DNA from: Pseudomaricurvus sp033283175
GTDB taxonomy: Bacteria > Pseudomonadota > Gammaproteobacteria > Pseudomonadales > Cellvibrionaceae
Direction of reading: 5' to 3'
Assembly (NCBI GenBank): GCA_033283175.1
Contig: JAWMQM010000002.1
Span: 806,001 to 870,000 of the forward strand
DNA: 64,000 nucleotides
The position numbers and the translations under genes are program-made. Position 1 is the stretch's first letter. The number at the start of each line of letters is the position of its first letter. The notes below the pieces were generated by a model. The model was not told where the DNA came from. It did no database searches and worked only from the letters and a program-made list of their open reading frames with translations. Shown piece by piece: positions 6,515 through 16,230 of this stretch.

Positions 6515-9430
6515 ATGACAGCAGCACACCCCGCATTTGAGAAGCTCCGCAGCCAGACCATTGAGTCCCTGCAGGTAACCGTTGAGGAGTACCGGCACCG
6601 GTCTACCGGCGCGCAGCATATCCACATTGCGGCCGACAACAACGAAAACGTGTTTCTGGTGGCCCTGCGCACCGTGCCCCACGACTCTACCGGGGTGGCC
6701 CACATACTCGAACACACGGCACTTTGCGGCAGTGAAAAATACCCGGTGCGCGATCCCTTCTTTATGATGATCCGCCGCTCCCTCAACACCTTTATGAACG
6801 CCTTCACCAGTTCAGACTGGACCGCCTACCCCTTCGCCAGCCAGAACCGCAAGGACTTTAACAACCTGCTGGACGTCTACCTGGACGCGGTGTTTTTCTC
6901 CCGCCTCGATCCGCTGGACTTTGCCCAGGAGGGCCACCGCTTTGATTTTGCCGAGAGTGGCAACCCGGAGTCAGAACTGGTCTACAAGGGTGTGGTGTAC
7001 AACGAAATGAAAGGCGCCATGAGCTCTGTACCCTCGCAGCTCTGGCAGACCCTGTGCAAATACCTGTTCCCCACCACCACTTACCACTACAACAGTGGTG
7101 GCGATCCCGATGAGATTCCGCAACTCAGCTACGAGCAGCTGCAGGCGTTTTACAAAACCCATTACCACCCCAGCAACGCTGTCTTCATGACCTATGGCGA
7201 CATCCCCGTGCAGGAGCTGCAGGAGCGTTTCGAAGAGCAGGCACTGAGCCGCTTTGATCGTCTCGACAGCCAGATCTCCGTACCGGACGAGCGTCGCTAC
7301 CTGGCCCCGGTAAGGGTCGAAGAGGCCTACCCCCTGAGCGAAGAGGGTGAGCTGGAGCGTCGCGGCCATACGGTGATTGCCTGGCTGCTGGGCAAGGCCA
7401 CCAACCTACAGGAGAGCCTGCAGGCCCAACTGCTGGCCAGTATCCTGCTGGACAACAGTGCCTCACCGCTGCAGCACGCGCTGGAAACCACCGAGCTGGG
7501 AAATGCCCCCTCCCCCCTGTGTGGGCTGGATGACTCGCAAAAAGAGCTGACCTTTATCTGTGGCCTGGAGGGCTGTGATCCGGCCGACGCCGACAAAGTG
7601 GAGCAGCTGGTGCTGTCGGTTATCGAGCAGGTGGCTGCGGAAGGCGTGCCCTATGAGGAACTGCTGGCGGCCCTGCAGCAACTGGAACTGCACCAGCGCG
7701 AAGTGGGAGGTGACAGCTACCCTTACGGCCTGCAGATCATTATGACGGCCCTCACGTCCGCCACCCATCGCGGCGACCCCATTGCCCTGCTGAACCTCGA
7801 CCCGACCCTGGAAGCGCTGCACGAAGACATTAAGGATCCGGAATTTATCAAACGCCTGGCCCAGCAACTGCTGCTGGACAACCAGCACCGCGTACGCCTC
7901 ACCCTGCGCCCCGACGCGCAACTCGGAGAGCGCAAGGAGCAGGCCGAAAAAGCACGTCTGGCCACTATCCGCAGCCAGCTGAGTGAAGAGGCCAAAGCCG
8001 CTATCGTGGCCCAGGCCCACGCCCTCGAAGAGCGCCAGCAGCGGGTGGACGACCCCGGCATCCTGCCCAAGGTGGGACTGGAGGATATTCCTGCGGCGAT
8101 GCACTACACACCCAGCGACAGCGTCGAACAGCTGCCCAACACTCTCACCAGCTACGCCGCCGGTACCAATGGCATTGTCTATCAGCAAATTATCCTGGAC
8201 CTGCCGGAGCTCTCCGACGAGCAACTGGAGCTGCTCTCCTGCTATGGCATGTTCCTCACCGAGCTGGGCATCGGCGACAAGAGCTATCTGGATGTGCAGC
8301 GCTGGCAGGCGCAGGTGGCCGGTTCCATCAGCGCCTTCACCTCCATACGCGGTGCCAGCGACGACGTACAGACTGTGCAGGCCAGGCTGACACTGTCGGC
8401 CAAATCCCTGCGCGAGCAGCAGCCGGCCCTGTGTGAACTGATGTGGGCCACGCTGAACGATGTGCGCTTTGACGAACACTCCCGCCTGCGGGAGCTGGTG
8501 GCCCAGGTGAGGGCGCGCCGCGAGCAGAGCGTCACCGGCAACGGCCACGGTCTCGCCATGGCCGCCGCCGCTGCCGGTATGAGTCCTTCCGCACTTGTCT
8601 CACACCGACTCAATGGTCTTGAGGGCATACGCCGCTTCAAAACCCTGGACAAGGCCCTGCAGGACGACGCGCAGCTGCGGGATTTCGCCAGCCAGCTGCA
8701 GACTCTGCACGAGCAACTGCAGAATGCCCCCCGGCAGTACCTGGTGGTGGCAGAGAAGGAATCCCTTGAAGGCTACCAGCAGGTGATCCGTGACCAGTGG
8801 CCTTCCGCTCAACCGCAGACACAAACACCATTTAATCTGGCGCCGGTAAGCAAGCAGGTGAAAGAAGCCTGGCTGGCCAACACCCAGGTCAACTTCTGCG
8901 CCAAGGCTTACCCCACTGTGGCCATGGATCATCCGGATGCCGCCGCCCTCACCGTGCTGGGCGGTTTCCTCCGTAACGGCTACCTGCACCGCGCCATCCG
9001 CGAACAGGGTGGCGCCTACGGTGGTGGTGCCAGCCAAGACAGCAACATCGCCGCCTTCCGCTTCTTCTCCTATCGCGATCCGCGTCTGGAAGAGACCCTG
9101 CAGGACTTCGACCGTGCGGTGGAGTGGCTGCTCGCCAAGGAGCACGACTTTGCGGCACTGGAAGAGGCTATCCTGGGTGTGGTCAGCTCGCTGGACAAAC
9201 CCAGCTCTCCCGCCGGTGAAGCCAAGCAGACCTTCCAGGCGGAACTGTTTGGTCGCGACAAGGCCAAGCGCGAGCTGTTCCGCCAGCGCATCCTGCAGGT
9301 CAGTATTGAGGACCTCAAGCGGGTGGCGACGACTTACCTGCAGACTGACAAGGCCAGTGTGGCAGTGGTCACCAGTGCCGGTAACCGCGAGCGGGTCACC
9401 AAACTGGGATTAGAGGTGCTCAGCCTCTGA
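6515..9430 (+). CDS. M16C zinc metalloprotease (presequence protease/insulinase family)
   Basis: The 971-residue protein has the architecture of M16C peptidases such as PreP and Cym1: two M16 halves joined by a helical hinge in one chain. The inverted zinc motif HXXEH is HILEH at residues 63-67, followed by LCGSEKYPVRDPFF and SLNTFMNAFTSSDWTAYPFASQN, both typical of the PreP group; the distal Glu lies in the YNEMKGAMS stretch. The C-terminal half carries GGAYGGGA, the substrate-binding loop. These enzymes degrade peptides inside a closed chamber. No signal peptide is visible, so a cytosolic location is likely. I used the ATG at 6515; the frame is open to 6359 but that adds a stretch overlapping the upstream gene. 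Confidence 0.93.
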   Translation: MTAAHPAFEKLRSQTIESLQVTVEEYRHRSTGAQHIHIAADNNENVFLVALRTVPHDSTGVAHILEHTALCGSEKYPVRDPFFMMIRRSLNTFMNAFTSSDWTAYPFASQNRKDFNNLLDVYLDAVFFSRLDPLDFAQEGHRFDFAESGNPESELVYKGVVYNEMKGAMSSVPSQLWQTLCKYLFPTTTYHYNSGGDPDEIPQLSYEQLQAFYKTHYHPSNAVFMTYGDIPVQELQERFEEQALSRFDRLDSQISVPDERRYLAPVRVEEAYPLSEEGELERRGHTVIAWLLGKATNLQESLQAQLLASILLDNSASPLQHALETTELGNAPSPLCGLDDSQKELTFICGLEGCDPADADKVEQLVLSVIEQVAAEGVPYEELLAALQQLELHQREVGGDSYPYGLQIIMTALTSATHRGDPIALLNLDPTLEALHEDIKDPEFIKRLAQQLLLDNQHRVRLTLRPDAQLGERKEQAEKARLATIRSQLSEEAKAAIVAQAHALEERQQRVDDPGILPKVGLEDIPAAMHYTPSDSVEQLPNTLTSYAAGTNGIVYQQIILDLPELSDEQLELLSCYGMFLTELGIGDKSYLDVQRWQAQVAGSISAFTSIRGASDDVQTVQARLTLSAKSLREQQPALCELMWATLNDVRFDEHSRLRELVAQVRARREQSVTGNGHGLAMAAAAAGMSPSALVSHRLNGLEGIRRFKTLDKALQDDAQLRDFASQLQTLHEQLQNAPRQYLVVAEKESLEGYQQVIRDQWPSAQPQTQTPFNLAPVSKQVKEAWLANTQVNFCAKAYPTVAMDHPDAAALTVLGGFLRNGYLHRAIREQGGAYGGGASQDSNIAAFRFFSYRDPRLEETLQDFDRAVEWLLAKEHDFAALEEAILGVVSSLDKPSSPAGEAKQTFQAELFGRDKAKRELFRQRILQVSIEDLKRVATTYLQTDKASVAVVTSAGNRERVTKLGLEVLSL

Positions 9431-9460
9431 AGTGGCAGCAAGCCTGGTAGCGAGCCAGCC

Positions 9461-12355
9461 TCAGACAGGCTCGCTACCACCCGGCGCAAACGCCAGCAAC
9501 GCCTTGCACAAGCCGTCCGGTGTCACCGGCTTGCTGAGGTAGTCATCCATACCCGCGGCCAGGCACCGCTCCCGATCCCCCTGCATGGCATGGGCCGTCA
9601 TGGCGATGATCGGCAGCTGCTGCAGTTCAGGCATTTCCCGGATACACAAGGTTGCCTGGTAGCCATCCATATTGGGCATTTCCATATCCATCAGGATGGC
9701 ATCAAAACGGTGACTGGAGCTGTTCAACAGCTCCATCGCCAGCAGGCCATCCGCCGCCACTTCCGCTTCCACACCAAAGCGGGTCAGCATTCCCAGCGCA
9801 ACTTTCTGGTTAACCACATTGTCTTCCACCACCAGTACCCGCATGCCCTGCAGGCGCCGGGAGTCTGTCTGTGACACGGCGACACCCGCCGACGGCGCAC
9901 TGCGCGGCAACAGGGATTGCAGTTTATCCGGGGTCAGTGGTCGGGTACGGAAAATAACACCGGGCAACCCTGCACCGAGGCGCTCCACCCGGTGAATCTG
10001 GGTAACGCAGACCAGTTGTGGCGACTCCGGCAACCGCTGCAGCCGTTGCTGCAACTGGCCCAGTTGCGCCGGCGTAACACAATTGTCGTCCACAATCAGG
10101 AAGCCGCGGCTGCCATCACCGCAGAGCTGCCGGGGATTGGCGACCAGTTCGTCCAGCGAACGCCGATGGACACTGGCGCTACCCATGCGCTGCAACAGGT
10201 GCTGGGTCGCAAGCGCGTGCTCAGCGTCCTCATCGACCACCGTAAAGCGCACGCCTGCGGCGAGATGATTTTTCGCTGGCAGCGCCTGACTCACCGGCAG
10301 GCGTACCCGGAACTCACTGCCCTCCTGCGGCGTACTGCTCAATTCGATGATGCCACCCATCAGTTCCACCAAGTGCTTGCAGATCACCAGTCCCAGGCCG
10401 GTACCGCCAAAACGGCGGGTCACCGACCCGTCACCCTGGGCAAAAGGTTTGAACAACTGTCGCTGGATCTCCTGCGCAATACCGATACCCGTATCCCGCA
10501 CACGGATCTCCAGCTCACTGGCGGTGCCCATCTGCAGCGTCATGTACACCCCACCCCTGGAGGTAAATTTCACGGCATTGCCGAGCAGGTTCAGCATCAC
10601 TTGCTGCAACCGGGTGCGATCACCGCGAATGTGCTCCGGCACATCTGGGTGAATATCAAACACCAGCGCCAAGCCCTTCTGTTGCGCCTTGAGGGCAAGC
10701 ATATTGGCTAAACCACTGACCAGTGCTGACACGTCAACGCTCTCTTCGTCGAGCCGCATTTTGCCAGCTTCAATCCTGGAGAAATCGAGAATGTCATCGA
10801 TGATACGCAGCAGCGAGCCAGCAGCATCGTCGATATGCTGCACGTTACTGTGCTGCTCCTGGGACAACTGCCCTTCCAGCAACAGGTTGGAGAGCCCCAT
10901 AATGGCGTTCATGGGGGTGCGTATTTCATGACTCATGCGCGCCAGGAATTCGCTTTTTGCCGCACTGGCCGCACTGGCCTCAATGCGCGCCTGCTCCAGG
11001 CTTGCCAGTGCGTGCTTGAAGTCAGTGATATTGGTATTCACACCCACTACCCGCGTGACCCTGCCCTGCGCGTCAAACTCGGTTTTGGTGGCGCGGGCCA
11101 TGACCCAGACAATGGAACCATTCTGGTGGCAGAGGCGAAACTCACAGTTCAGGATGGCAACATCCGAGGTAAAAAACTGCAGAAACTGATCCCGTATCCG
11201 CTCCTTGTCATCCGGGTGAACAATCTCGAAGCACTGTTGCCAACCCTCCGAAAACTCAGAGTGATGGCGACCAATCATCTGGTAGTAACCCTGGCTGGCA
11301 TAGAGCGCGTCACGGGCCAGGTCGATATCCCAGATGCCATCCTGGGTCGCCTCCATGGCGAACTGAAAACGATGGCGGCTCGCCTCCAGGTCCCGCGCCA
11401 GGGTCGTCCGGAAAATGACCAGAGAGAGGATCCGGGCCAGCTCCTGGGCCATCTCCAGCAGGTCCTCGTCCCACTGCTGCTCATCTGCCGACATCACCGC
11501 CAGCACCCCCTGCGGCTGCTGGTCGTGATAAAGCGGGATCAGAAGCGCCTGTTCGATACCCAACAACTGACGGATATGTCGCTGTCTCCCGGTATTGACA
11601 TCGGAGCTGCGACGTAGCAGTACGCCCTGCCGGGGCAGAGCGTCTCCCAGCTGTTTCTGCATCAAGACCTCATAATCGGCTGGCAGCACCTCCAGGAAAG
11701 GCTGCAGCTCACCGGCGTGCCACTCGGCGGCGATGCTGTACAGGCCGGTGGTCTGGTCCCGCAGCCGCAGGTAGCCACGGTTGGCACCAAACTGCTCGCA
11801 GAGCTCCCGCAGCGAGCGGCGAATCACCGTCTCGCTGCCGCTTTCAAACAGTTGCTCACTGACCGACCGCAGCCAGTCCGCACGCTGGCGGCGACGCTCC
11901 GTCTCCTGCTGCAGTAGTTTCAGCTCATGAATATCGAAGACACTGCCCACCATCTGCCGGGCCATACCGGAGTCATCCCAATCGAATGCCCGCCCCTGGA
12001 TTTTTACCCAACGGTAGTCACCGGCGGCATGGCGCAAACGGCATTCGAGCTGGTAGGTTTTGGGGGAGGTCAGGACACTGGCCAGTTGGCGGGTAATGCA
12101 GCTGAGGTCATCCGGATGTACCAAATCGCGGGCATTGCCGGAGGCGTTCCTGAAACTGACGCTGCCAGGCTCGTAACCCAGCATGCGCCAGAAGCTGTCT
12201 GTCAGGTAGGTTTCAAAGTTATCGGCGCTCCAGAGAATATAGCCAATGCCGGACGCCTCCAGCATGCGCACCAATTGCGCATGATCCATCGCGCTCAGGT
12301 CGGTGTTGTCCAACTCCCCACCCGGGTAAGCCGATGGCCCGCCGTCGTTAATCAC
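9461..12355 (-). CDS. hybrid sensor histidine kinase (PAS-GAF-PAS-HisKA-HATPase-receiver)
   Basis: A soluble hybrid kinase of about 964 residues with no membrane segment. In order: PAS with PAC (about 32-144), GAF (about 163-313), a second PAS/PAC (about 328-448), HisKA with phospho-accepting His476 in FLARMSHEIRTPMN, an HATPase_c domain with N-box LLGNAVKF and G-boxes DTGIGI and GGTGLGL, a degenerate receiver-like segment (starts VRFTVVDEDAEH), and an intact C-terminal receiver (VVEDNVVNQK, phospho-Asp in ILMDMEMPNMDG, closing Lys in YLSKPV). The missing Asp in the middle segment suggests a structural role. I favour the GTG at 12355 with AGGGG upstream; the frame is open to 12511 and an ATG lies at 12289. 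No response-regulator gene is adjacent; ligand unknown. Confidence 0.9.
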   Translation of the reverse strand: MINDGGPSAYPGGELDNTDLSAMDHAQLVRMLEASGIGYILWSADNFETYLTDSFWRMLGYEPGSVSFRNASGNARDLVHPDDLSCITRQLASVLTSPKTYQLECRLRHAAGDYRWVKIQGRAFDWDDSGMARQMVGSVFDIHELKLLQQETERRRQRADWLRSVSEQLFESGSETVIRRSLRELCEQFGANRGYLRLRDQTTGLYSIAAEWHAGELQPFLEVLPADYEVLMQKQLGDALPRQGVLLRRSSDVNTGRQRHIRQLLGIEQALLIPLYHDQQPQGVLAVMSADEQQWDEDLLEMAQELARILSLVIFRTTLARDLEASRHRFQFAMEATQDGIWDIDLARDALYASQGYYQMIGRHHSEFSEGWQQCFEIVHPDDKERIRDQFLQFFTSDVAILNCEFRLCHQNGSIVWVMARATKTEFDAQGRVTRVVGVNTNITDFKHALASLEQARIEASAASAAKSEFLARMSHEIRTPMNAIMGLSNLLLEGQLSQEQHSNVQHIDDAAGSLLRIIDDILDFSRIEAGKMRLDEESVDVSALVSGLANMLALKAQQKGLALVFDIHPDVPEHIRGDRTRLQQVMLNLLGNAVKFTSRGGVYMTLQMGTASELEIRVRDTGIGIAQEIQRQLFKPFAQGDGSVTRRFGGTGLGLVICKHLVELMGGIIELSSTPQEGSEFRVRLPVSQALPAKNHLAAGVRFTVVDEDAEHALATQHLLQRMGSASVHRRSLDELVANPRQLCGDGSRGFLIVDDNCVTPAQLGQLQQRLQRLPESPQLVCVTQIHRVERLGAGLPGVIFRTRPLTPDKLQSLLPRSAPSAGVAVSQTDSRRLQGMRVLVVEDNVVNQKVALGMLTRFGVEAEVAADGLLAMELLNSSSHRFDAILMDMEMPNMDGYQATLCIREMPELQQLPIIAMTAHAMQGDRERCLAAGMDDYLSKPVTPDGLCKALLAFAPGGSEPV

Positions 12356-12615
12356 CTCAATGCCCCTCGATACGTTCTTTTGGCAAGCACTCCGGCGAGC
12401 CAGAACTATTATTATTCTCAGGCCTGTTACGGCCCGTTTATTATTTTTGTGTTTCAGCCTGTCGCCATAGAGTATCCCTGCCGGTGCGAGAGTCAAACGC
12501 AAAATTACCAATCTGGCTAATAATTGGCCTCGGTGGCAGTATTAATTTACGCCACGGCCCGCACCCCTTACACTGCCGCCTTTTCCCGCTGGCCTGCACC
12601 CCCGGAGCGCACCGA

Positions 12616-13455
12616 ATGGTAGAGATTGGACAATTCAACAACCTGACCATCGACAAGCTGGTGGATTTCGGGGCGTTTCTTGATGGCGGCCGCTACGGGC
12701 GCATCCTGCTGCCCAAACGCTATCTGCCTGCGGGCAAGCAGGTCGGCGATACCCTGCGGGTTTTTATCTACCTTGATTCGGAAGATCAGTTGATTGCCAC
12801 CACCGAGACCCCGAAGCTGGTGCGGGGCGCCTGCGCCTGCCTCAAGGTGAAGGACGTAAACCGCTACGGCGCCTTTCTGGACTGGGGCCTGCCCAAGGAC
12901 CTGATGGTGCCGTTCAAGGAACAGAACAAGCCCATGGAGCTGGGGCGCTCCTATGTGGTCACGCTCTACCTCGACAACCAGGAACGGCTGGTGGCCAGCA
13001 GCCGCCTCAGCCGGCATATTCCCGAGACTTCACGCTACCTGAAGCCACAACAGCCGGTCTCACTGCTGGTTTGCGGCCGCACAGAGCTGGGCTACAAAGT
13101 GGTTATCGAAGGCAATTGTCTGGGTTTGTTGTTCCGCGACGACGCTTTTAAACCACTGAAATATGGTCAACAGGTCCAGGGCTACGTCAAGGACGTGCGC
13201 CCAGACGGCAAGGTGGATGTCAGCCTGCAACTGCCTCCCATCCAGCAGCGGGAGCAGCTGACCGAACAAATTATTGCCAACCTGCGCGCCAACGGCGGTC
13301 ACTCCCCCCTCACTGACAGCAGCGCGCCGGACGACATCTATCACGTCTACAGTGTCAGCAAAAAAACCTACAAGAAAGCCATTGGCCAGCTCTACAAGGA
13401 GCGCCGCATCGAGATCGGCGACGACGGCATCACTCTTCTGGATAACGCTCGCTGA
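12616..13455 (+). CDS. CvfB-like S1-domain RNA-binding protein (YitL family)
   Basis: This 279-residue protein matches the CvfB/YitL family: tandem S1-type OB folds followed by a C-terminal winged helix. The conserved FGAFLDGG-YGRILLPKRY start, VKDVNRYGAFLDWGLPKDL, and the C-terminal DDIYHVYSVSKKTYKKAIGQLYKERRI winged-helix segment are visible. The family binds RNA; CvfB affects virulence gene expression in Staphylococcus, while the role in gammaproteobacteria is not established. The ATG at 12616 begins the conserved N-terminus (MVEIGQFNNL). The 3' end overlaps the convergent DUF1415 gene by 26 bases. Confidence 0.9.
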   Translation: MVEIGQFNNLTIDKLVDFGAFLDGGRYGRILLPKRYLPAGKQVGDTLRVFIYLDSEDQLIATTETPKLVRGACACLKVKDVNRYGAFLDWGLPKDLMVPFKEQNKPMELGRSYVVTLYLDNQERLVASSRLSRHIPETSRYLKPQQPVSLLVCGRTELGYKVVIEGNCLGLLFRDDAFKPLKYGQQVQGYVKDVRPDGKVDVSLQLPPIQQREQLTEQIIANLRANGGHSPLTDSSAPDDIYHVYSVSKKTYKKAIGQLYKERRIEIGDDGITLLDNAR

Positions 13456-14017
13456 AACAATGTGGAAACAGCTGGCGGCGCTGGTCAGCGCTGAGGTTGC
13501 GCAGGGTTTCCATATTGGTCTCGGGGATGGCATCGGCGTTCGGGTAGCGATCCAGCATCGCTTCCAATCGATCTTCGCGGATCAGGTGTAACAGCGGATA
13601 GGGTGAGCGGTTGGTCCAGTTCTCGACATCATCTTCGGCGGCACCGGCGAAACAGTAATCCGGGTGAAAACTCGCCACCTGGAACACGCCCTCCCAACCG
13701 GCTCCGGCAATCAGGGCATCCACCCAGTCGAGAAACTGGTTGTAATCGGCAAAGTCGCTGAGCTGGTCGGGCAAAATCAGCAGGCTGGTCTCCAGTTCCG
13801 GCTGGCTGTGGAGATAGTGCAGCTCCGCCGCCAGCGCTTCCAGTATCGCCTCTTCGCCCTGCTCACTGACCACACGGTAACGGATCTGCTGGCGTCGCAT
13901 GGGCGCCGCCGCAAAGGGACAGAGATTCAGCCCCACCACCACCTGCTGCAACCAGGCCTGTACCTGCTGCACCACGGCGTCATGATTATCCGGGGGTAAA
14001 TGATCAACTCTGCTCAT
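13430..14017 (-). CDS. DUF1415 family protein
   Basis: A 195-residue DUF1415 protein of unknown function, common in proteobacteria. Its conserved landmarks are VVGLNLCPFA (residues about 27-36), LLILPDQLSDFADYNQFL, FQVASFHPDYCFAGA and NRSPYPLLHLIRE, the last often preceded by an acidic stretch as here. The invariant cysteines in LCPFA and DYCFAG and the HP pair suggest a metal or substrate site, but that is inference. The end overlaps the cvfB-like gene by 26 bases tail to tail. Confidence 0.9.
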   Translation of the reverse strand: MSRVDHLPPDNHDAVVQQVQAWLQQVVVGLNLCPFAAAPMRRQQIRYRVVSEQGEEAILEALAAELHYLHSQPELETSLLILPDQLSDFADYNQFLDWVDALIAGAGWEGVFQVASFHPDYCFAGAAEDDVENWTNRSPYPLLHLIREDRLEAMLDRYPNADAIPETNMETLRNLSADQRRQLFPHCFSERYPEE

Positions 14018-14142
14018 GGGTAAACACTCTGCTTCTCAATGCGACAAGCCCTGCACGGGCCGGCGGAGGCGCACAGTTTACCGTCAAAAGCGGGTTTTGC
14101 CTTGCTAAACCAGGCTGGGGATACCGGAGAACCGGAGGAGAA

Positions 14143-14174
14143 GTAAACACACCCGGGCAATGGCTGCCCGGGTG
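14143..14174 (-). terminator. intrinsic terminator of prpE
   Basis: CACCCGGGCA and TGCCCGGGTG form a perfect 10-bp stem with a 5-base loop (14150-14174). Reading the minus strand it lies just after the prpE stop and is followed by a T-rich TGTGTTTACTT tract. Confidence 0.7.
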
Positions 14175-14197
14175 CTGGCGGGACGGGGCCGGCAGGA

Positions 14198-16087
14198 TCA
14201 GCCGGTCAATTCGAGACCCTGCAGCAGCTCCTGCAATTCCGGCAGGCAGGCAGGATCGTCAATGGTGGACGGTACAGTGTACTCCTCGCCATCGGCCATC
14301 TGCCGCAGCAGCTTGCGCAGGATCTTGCCGGAACGGGTCTTGGGCAGGCGATTCACCACCAGGTTGGTCTTGAAGCAGGCCAGCGCGCCGATGGTCTCGC
14401 GCATCATCGCCACCACCTCTTTCTGCAGTGCGTCAGGATCAATATCCACACCATCCTTGAGCAGTACCAGGCCTACAGGCAGCTGCCCTTTCAGCTCATT
14501 ACTGACCCCAATGACGGCACACTCGGCCACCGCGGGATGCCCGGCCAGAACCTCTTCCATCTCACCGGTGGAGAGCCGGTGACCGGCTACGTTGATGACG
14601 TCGTCGGTGCGCCCCATGATGAAGACGTAGCCGTCTTCATCCTTGTAGCCACCATCACCGGAAACGTAATAGCCCTCGTACTGGGAGAGATACCCGGCGC
14701 GGAAGCGATCAAAGTTACCCCAGATGGTCGGCAGGCAGCTGGGCGGCAGTGGCAGCTTGACCGCTACCGCACCCTGCTGGTTGGGGCCCACTTCGTGGCC
14801 GCTCTCATCCAGGATCTGTACGTTGTAGCCGGGCATTGGCAGGGTTGCACTGCCGGCCTTGGCCTCCATCATCTCAATACCGGTGGGGTTACCGGCGATG
14901 GCCCAGCCGGTTTCGGTCTGCCACCAGTGGTCCACCACAGGTATACCAAGGAGGTCTTTTACCCAGTGATAGGTGGGCGGGTCGAGACGCTCACCGGCCA
15001 TGAATACGGTTTCCAGGCAGGAAAGGTCGTAGCCCTGCAGGCATTTGGATTCGGGGTCTTCCTTCTTGATGGCGCGGAAGGCTGTTGGAGCAGAGAACAA
15101 AGCCTTGACCCGGTATTCGTCTACCACACGCCAGAAAGCTCCGGCGTCAGGGGTTTTTACCGGCTTGCCTTCGTAGAAGACAGAGGTCACGCCCGCCAGC
15201 AGCGGCGCGTAAACAATATAGGAGTGCCCAACCACCCAACCCACGTCGGAGGCGGCCCAGAACACCTCACCGGGGTTCATGTTGTAGAGCATCTTCATGC
15301 TGTAGTGCATGGCGACGGCGTGGCCGCCGTTATCCCGCACCACGCCCTTGGGCTTACCGGTGGTACCGGAGGTATAGAGGATATACAGGGGATCGGTGGC
15401 ATTGACCGGTACACAGTCAGCCGGTGCTGACGCAGCCACCAGGGCATTCCAGTCGTGATCACGCCCCTCTTTCATAGTCGCAGTGGCCTGTGGGCGCTGC
15501 AGCACCACGCAGGACTGCGGTTTGTGCTCCGCCAGGTCGATGGCCTTGTCCAGCAGGGGCTTGTACTCAATTACCCGCCCCACTTCGATACCGCAGGAGG
15601 CTGACAACACCACCTTGGGCAGCGCATCGTCAATACGCACCGCCAGCTCATGGGCGGCAAAGCCACCAAATACTACCGAGTGCACCGCACCCAGGCGGGC
15701 ACAGGCCAGCATCGCCATGGCCGCCTGAGGCACCATCGGCATATAGATCAGGACCCGGTCACCCTTGGTGACACCGAGAGAAACCAGAGCACCGGCCAAC
15801 TGAGCAACTTCACGCTGCAGCTCGGCAAAGGTAATCGCCTGCTTACTGCTGGTGACCGGGGAGTCGTAATAGAAAGCCACCTGGTCACCACGACCACTGG
15901 CAACATGATGATCCACCGCCATGTGACAGGTGTTCATCACCCCATCGACAAACCAGCGATCCATGCCATTCTCATCTTTACCCAAAATTTGGGCAGGCGC
16001 CTGATACCAGTCCAGTGCCGCCGCTTTCTCGGCCCAAAACGCTTCAGGCTGATCAATGGAGCGGCGATATTCACTCAGGTAAGTCAT
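14198..16087 (-). CDS. prpE: propionyl-CoA synthetase PrpE
   Basis: An AMP-forming acyl-CoA synthetase of 629 residues, the usual length of PrpE, which converts propionate, ATP and CoA to propionyl-CoA for the methylcitrate cycle. Seen: the AMP-binding P-loop YTSGTTGKPKG, VGWVVGHSYIVYAPLLAG, WWQTETGWAI (adenine-binding region), YVSGDGGYKDEDGY, MGRTDDVINVAGHRLSTGE (hinge) and the catalytic C-terminal Lys in TRSGKILRKLLRQ, also the usual acetylation site. The WFVDGVMN-CHMAVD N-terminal domain is characteristic of the acetyl/propionyl-CoA synthetase group. The KPVKTPDAGAFWRVV segment matches PrpE better than Acs. No prpBCD genes adjoin it, so it seems a stand-alone unit with its own terminator. 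Confidence 0.93.
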   Translation of the reverse strand: MTYLSEYRRSIDQPEAFWAEKAAALDWYQAPAQILGKDENGMDRWFVDGVMNTCHMAVDHHVASGRGDQVAFYYDSPVTSSKQAITFAELQREVAQLAGALVSLGVTKGDRVLIYMPMVPQAAMAMLACARLGAVHSVVFGGFAAHELAVRIDDALPKVVLSASCGIEVGRVIEYKPLLDKAIDLAEHKPQSCVVLQRPQATATMKEGRDHDWNALVAASAPADCVPVNATDPLYILYTSGTTGKPKGVVRDNGGHAVAMHYSMKMLYNMNPGEVFWAASDVGWVVGHSYIVYAPLLAGVTSVFYEGKPVKTPDAGAFWRVVDEYRVKALFSAPTAFRAIKKEDPESKCLQGYDLSCLETVFMAGERLDPPTYHWVKDLLGIPVVDHWWQTETGWAIAGNPTGIEMMEAKAGSATLPMPGYNVQILDESGHEVGPNQQGAVAVKLPLPPSCLPTIWGNFDRFRAGYLSQYEGYYVSGDGGYKDEDGYVFIMGRTDDVINVAGHRLSTGEMEEVLAGHPAVAECAVIGVSNELKGQLPVGLVLLKDGVDIDPDALQKEVVAMMRETIGALACFKTNLVVNRLPKTRSGKILRKLLRQMADGEEYTVPSTIDDPACLPELQELLQGLELTG

Positions 16088-16192
16088 AGTCTTCTGTGCT
16101 CATTCTGATAATTATGGGTGTAATTTCAGCCCATCAGCTTACGCAGACCGACTTTCAGCGCCAATAAGACGATGGTCGAAGATTGCGGCAAA

Positions 16193-16222
16193 GCCCTTGA
16201 TTTAAAACGCCTTCCCAAGGGC
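16193..16222 (-). terminator. possible weak terminator after the DUF3014 gene
   Basis: GCCCTTG (16193-16199) and CAAGGGC (16216-16222) can pair. On the minus strand only a short TTT follows, so the signal is weak. The rest of the interval 16088-16230 should hold the prpE promoter, but I see no convincing hexamers. Confidence 0.3.
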
Positions 16223-16230
16223 CCTGACGA

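Noticed and set aside
7463..8548. A long open frame of 361 codons on the minus strand.
   Set aside because: It is antisense to the M16C protease; the product is low-complexity and Gly/Gln-rich with no recognisable domain.
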